In this document: piece after piece, positions 47,520 to 64,000 of the stretch
How the letters are laid out: each line of letters begins with the position of its first letter
Numbering within the stretch: position 1 is the stretch's first letter
NCBI RefSeq assembly: GCF_965638725.1
Contig: NC_134960.1
Location: 7,256,501 to 7,320,500 of the forward strand
Direction: 5' to 3'
DNA length: 64,000 bases
From: Aptenodytes patagonicus
Taxonomy: Eukaryota > Chordata > Aves > Sphenisciformes > Spheniscidae
The notes under the pieces: model-generated
What the model was told of the DNA's origin: nothing
Databases searched by the model: none
The model's input: the letters and a program-made list of their open reading frames with translations, nothing else
Position numbers and translations under genes: made by a program

Positions 47520-50500
47520 GGTTCCCCTCGGAGTGTCTGGGGGTGCCGTGCAGTGTGTGGGGGGCACAGCTGCCCGCAGTGCGCACCAGGGTGTGAGGCG
47601 CTGGTAAGGGTGCGGGGTGCTGTGTGGCACTGCGGGGAGGGCGAGCTGGAGGGTGCAGGGAGCCCCACGCTCTGCGGGGTGCAGCCGTGCTGCTGTGTGG
47701 GGGTGCAGGGTGGTGGGGGGAGTGGGGCAGCACAGCGCGGCTGGGGCGGCAGCTGCGGGGGCTTGGGGGAGGTTTGTGCTGAGCCTCCCTGTGGGGAGAA
47801 GCCGGGCGGGGGGAACCAGGCCACGCTGCGAAGCACTGGAAAGGTGAGTCTGGGGGTGACTGGGGCCACGGGAGCACCGGGTAGCACAGGGACAAGAGGA
47901 CCGATGCTGTGGGGACGCAGCTGGTGTGACTGTCATGTCTGGGAGGTGTCGTGCCGGCGTGGGCACGGCGGCCTGGGAAATCGGCTCGGCCGCAGCCTCC
48001 CTGCAGGCAGGGGAGTGAGGTGAGGCGGGAGGGGGATCTGGCAGCGCCGGCTCTCCCTTGTGTCACGCTGAGATGGGTTACAAGCAGCGCTTTGGAAATA
48101 AAGGATTCAGCACGCGTGATGGGAAGCGGCAGTGAGTTTTGCTGTGCAGCTCACTTTTCCGGAAGATTTCGTGTTGCCCGTTCTGCATGCAGCCCCTGCT
48201 CAGCTGGGGAGAGCTGTCAGGGTCAGCAGCAAGTTGCATCTTGCTTTTGACTTCTGGCGTGGGGTTGTCACTCTAAGGTACAAATTGGTGTCACATCCCC
48301 GCCCCAGCTTTCCTAGGCGCTTCGCTCACCACGATGAAATTGCTTGTGTGCGTAGGGAGAAAAAATATGCACATGAAAGCGGCTGAGGAGTCGGGTTTAA
48401 AGTGGAAACCGAATGTGGCTGTTCCCGTCTTTGCTCTTTGTAATGACGAGGAAATGATGTGGTGGGGTTTTGCTTCAAATTGAAATATTCATCGTGTGGA
48501 TGAGACAAGTTTTGCAGCTTCTTCTTGTTGATTGCGGGGGAGCTGAGTGCTCGCTCCCTGCTGCTATGCAACCTTTAATCCAGACACAAAGAAGGCAAGT
48601 CACAGTGAACACATTTCCCTGGCTCTTCAAAGCAAAAAGCAGCCGGGCCTGCTTGGGGAAAAAAAAAAAAATAAAAATCATGGGAAGCGATCAGGCAGAC
48701 TGATGTATCTGTGTTGTGTTTTATCTGGAGGACGTCGCTGTTGGGTACTTCAGATAACGTGCAGGCCATCTTTGGGGAGGGGTATCCATGCCCGACCCGA
48801 CCCTGGCACCCCCTCTGCCTGCTGTCCTTGCCCACTACCAGCCCTTGGTGCTTGGCAAAGCCTCCCGAGTCTCTCCCCTGCCCCTCAGGCCCGTCGCCGA
48901 TGACAAATAGCTTCTAACGCTTTCCTTGTGTAAACTAATGCTGCTGCTCTTCCCGGTCCCTGCCTCGCCGCATCGCCCTGCCTGTGGCGGAGCCGTTTCA
49001 GGGCATGATTACGTGGCCCGGCTGTGAGGGAGGAGGCTGGGCAGGAGCGATGCATGTGCTGCCTTCAGCTCTGGAGTGCCTGTCTGCATCCCGGCTTGCC
49101 TGGGCTGGACTCAACCACTGCTCCGGAGGCTGGTATTGTGCGGGATGGACCAGCCCTGCTTTCTGCTGCCGGTGTTGCCTGGTGCTGCAGGAAATAAAGG
49201 AGTGTTGTTGCGGCCTGCGTAACTGCTTCCGAGCAGCTGGGATCTGGAGCAAGCATCCAGAGTTGAGCAAAGCCCTTGCTCCCTACTTCCCTCCTGGTCG
49301 CAAGGCTGGACCCTCCCAGCGATTGCAGCTCTTGGCTTGTTTTTGCACGTAGCAGCCAGGTTTGCAGAGAGCGGTGCTGGCGGGGCGGGGAATGCCTGGG
49401 GGCTCTGGGGATGGAGCAGGACCCGAGCAGCCTGGGCTGAGCTTTCCCTGCACAGCCAAATGTTTAGGTCTGTGCCGGGGCCGCATCCTGCGGACGCTCG
49501 CGTGACCTGGCGGGTGCCTGAGGAGCCCTCTGGCAGGAAACGAGGCCGTTTGCGGTAGCGATATTTCTCTGCTGCTTCCGCTTGGCCCCGGCCCAGCTCC
49601 CCACCAGCGCTGTGGGACGGGACGGGGAGGACCGGGACCGCTGGGGTGGGGGTGATGCCTGAGGCATGACACCCCAGAGGAGCTTTGGGGCAGGGACTGA
49701 GTCTCCAGGCTGTGTGGCAGGAGCCTGATAGATAATTTCCCTGCCTCTGGTGCTCCTTCCCGGCGGGCGCTCGGGGTGCTGGGTGCGTCCAGGGGGCTGG
49801 AGGAAGAAAAGGCCTTTTTTGGGAGGGGAGCGGCAGGCTGTGCAGAAGCAGCAGGAGCTCTTCAGGGCACGTGTAGGAATTAAACCAGCTGACTTCTTCC
49901 CAGCTGAAGGCAGGAGGCTTGTGTCCTTGGTGAGGGCTTGTGCCACTGCTCCTGACTTGCAGGACCTTGCTGGGGTTTTTGCTGGAGCAAGAGCTCTGGG
50001 TTGTGCAGGTGCCTCATCCTGGGAAGACCCTTAGTGCCGTAGGCACCTCCATGGCTGTGAAACCTTTGGGTCAGGTGGTTTGCTGTCGGCACGTGGGCTG
50101 TGCTCCCACCTGAAGGAGCATAATCAAATTTTTTAAATTTTTTTAATAAAAAGTCCTCAATTAAGGAAAAAAAAAAAGAGAAGAGAAAAGTTAGGAAACT
50201 TTCCCTTCCCTGGCAAGAGCAGGCCGTTCCCTTGCAGCAAACTGTGTTGGGTTAAAAGCAGTTGCTCTTTCCCGGCCGTCCTTTTGACAGCCCCAGTCCT
50301 GAGCACCAGGGCTGGGGACACTGCCAGTGTGTGGCTGTGGTGCCACCCTCACCGCCCCTGAGCAGCGGTGCATGGGTCCCTCGCCTGGCACGAGGCGGGT
50401 CACATCCAGGCTTTGCCTGCAGGATGCCGAGCCCGTCCTGCCTGGGTGTGCCCAAAACAGCAGCACGAGACTGCAGGGAGAGCCAGTGGGAACGTGCCAT

Positions 50501-50550
50501 GCACCTTTGACCTTAGGACATGCCAGCTTCTTGATTGCTTGGGTGGGAGC
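47520..50550. other. SLC36A1 5' intron sequence
   Basis: No recognised coding exon. It holds a strong donor-like AAG/GTGAGT at 47843/47844 that could end an alternative noncoding exon, and A-rich runs near 48660 and 50168. Confidence 0.45.
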
Positions 50551-50559
50551 GTGTTGCTG

Positions 50560-50615
50560 TATAAAAGTCCTGGAGGAGACCTTGCTCTGGCAGTGCGAGC
50601 CGGTCTCTCTGCGCG
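50560..50615 (+). promoter_or_regulatory. SLC36A1: TATA box and short leader before an upstream in-frame ATG of SLC36A1
   Basis: A consensus TATAAAAG at 50560-50567 is followed 56 bases later by ATG at 50616. That ATG is in frame with the normal start at 50691 and would add 25 residues beginning [10 protein letters not shown]. The upstream codons run through the splice acceptor at 50681-50685, so they are read only if transcription starts here. Confidence 0.4.
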
Positions 50616-50690
50616 ATGGCTGACCCCAAGGAGTCTGAGATGGGGGCTGTTGAGCTGGGCACCCCTAACGCTGCTCCCTCCACAGGGACC

Positions 50691-64000
<13,310 letters not shown>

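Overview
This is vertebrate nuclear DNA, almost certainly from a bird and probably from Neoaves. The protein-coding exons are small, have GT-AG borders and read like avian orthologues. The window carries an old CR1 LINE fragment (about 61.7-62.9 kb) and a solo LTR of the ERVL-like type common in neoavian genomes (42347-42917). Introns are short, GC is high, and CpG-rich promoters and G/C runs are frequent, as on an avian microchromosome. Gene identities come from my recollection of human and chicken family members. No database search was run.

Layout, left to right. (1) ANXA6, minus strand, runs from the left edge to its start codon at 12569. Twenty-two coding exons are visible, including an 18-nt microexon, and the last ~85 codons lie off the left edge. 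(2) 12.6-18 kb holds no recognised coding gene; a CpG-rich patch near 14.7-14.9 kb may be the ANXA6 promoter. (3) 19304-24502, plus strand, is an intact 11-exon cationic amino acid transporter most like SLC7A2 (CAT-2). I know of no gene at this position in the human ANXA6-CCDC69 interval, and it is the most notable content of the window. (4) CCDC69, minus strand, nine coding exons, 27077-35095, is convergent with the transporter. (5) 35.5-40.2 kb is intergenic with homopolymer and G-run sequence. (6) GM2A, plus strand, four exons, 40404-44657, has the solo LTR in intron 1. (7) SLC36A1 (PAT1), plus strand, has a CpG promoter near 46.6-46.9 kb carrying a perfect lysosomal CLEAR palindrome. A 39-bp minisatellite follows, then eight coding exons from 50691 to 58359. 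The 3' third of the gene is off the right edge.

The order ANXA6-CCDC69-GM2A-SLC36A is the conserved amniote order (human 5q33.1). Two differences from human stand out: the inserted CAT-2-like gene, and SLC36A1 directly following GM2A with no SLC36A2 or SLC36A3 copy between them. GM2A and SLC36A1 both act in the lysosome (ganglioside degradation cofactor; proton-coupled amino acid exporter and nutrient-sensing component). The CAT-2-like gene and SLC36A1 both move amino acids. ANXA6 and CCDC69 act at membranes and the cytoskeleton.
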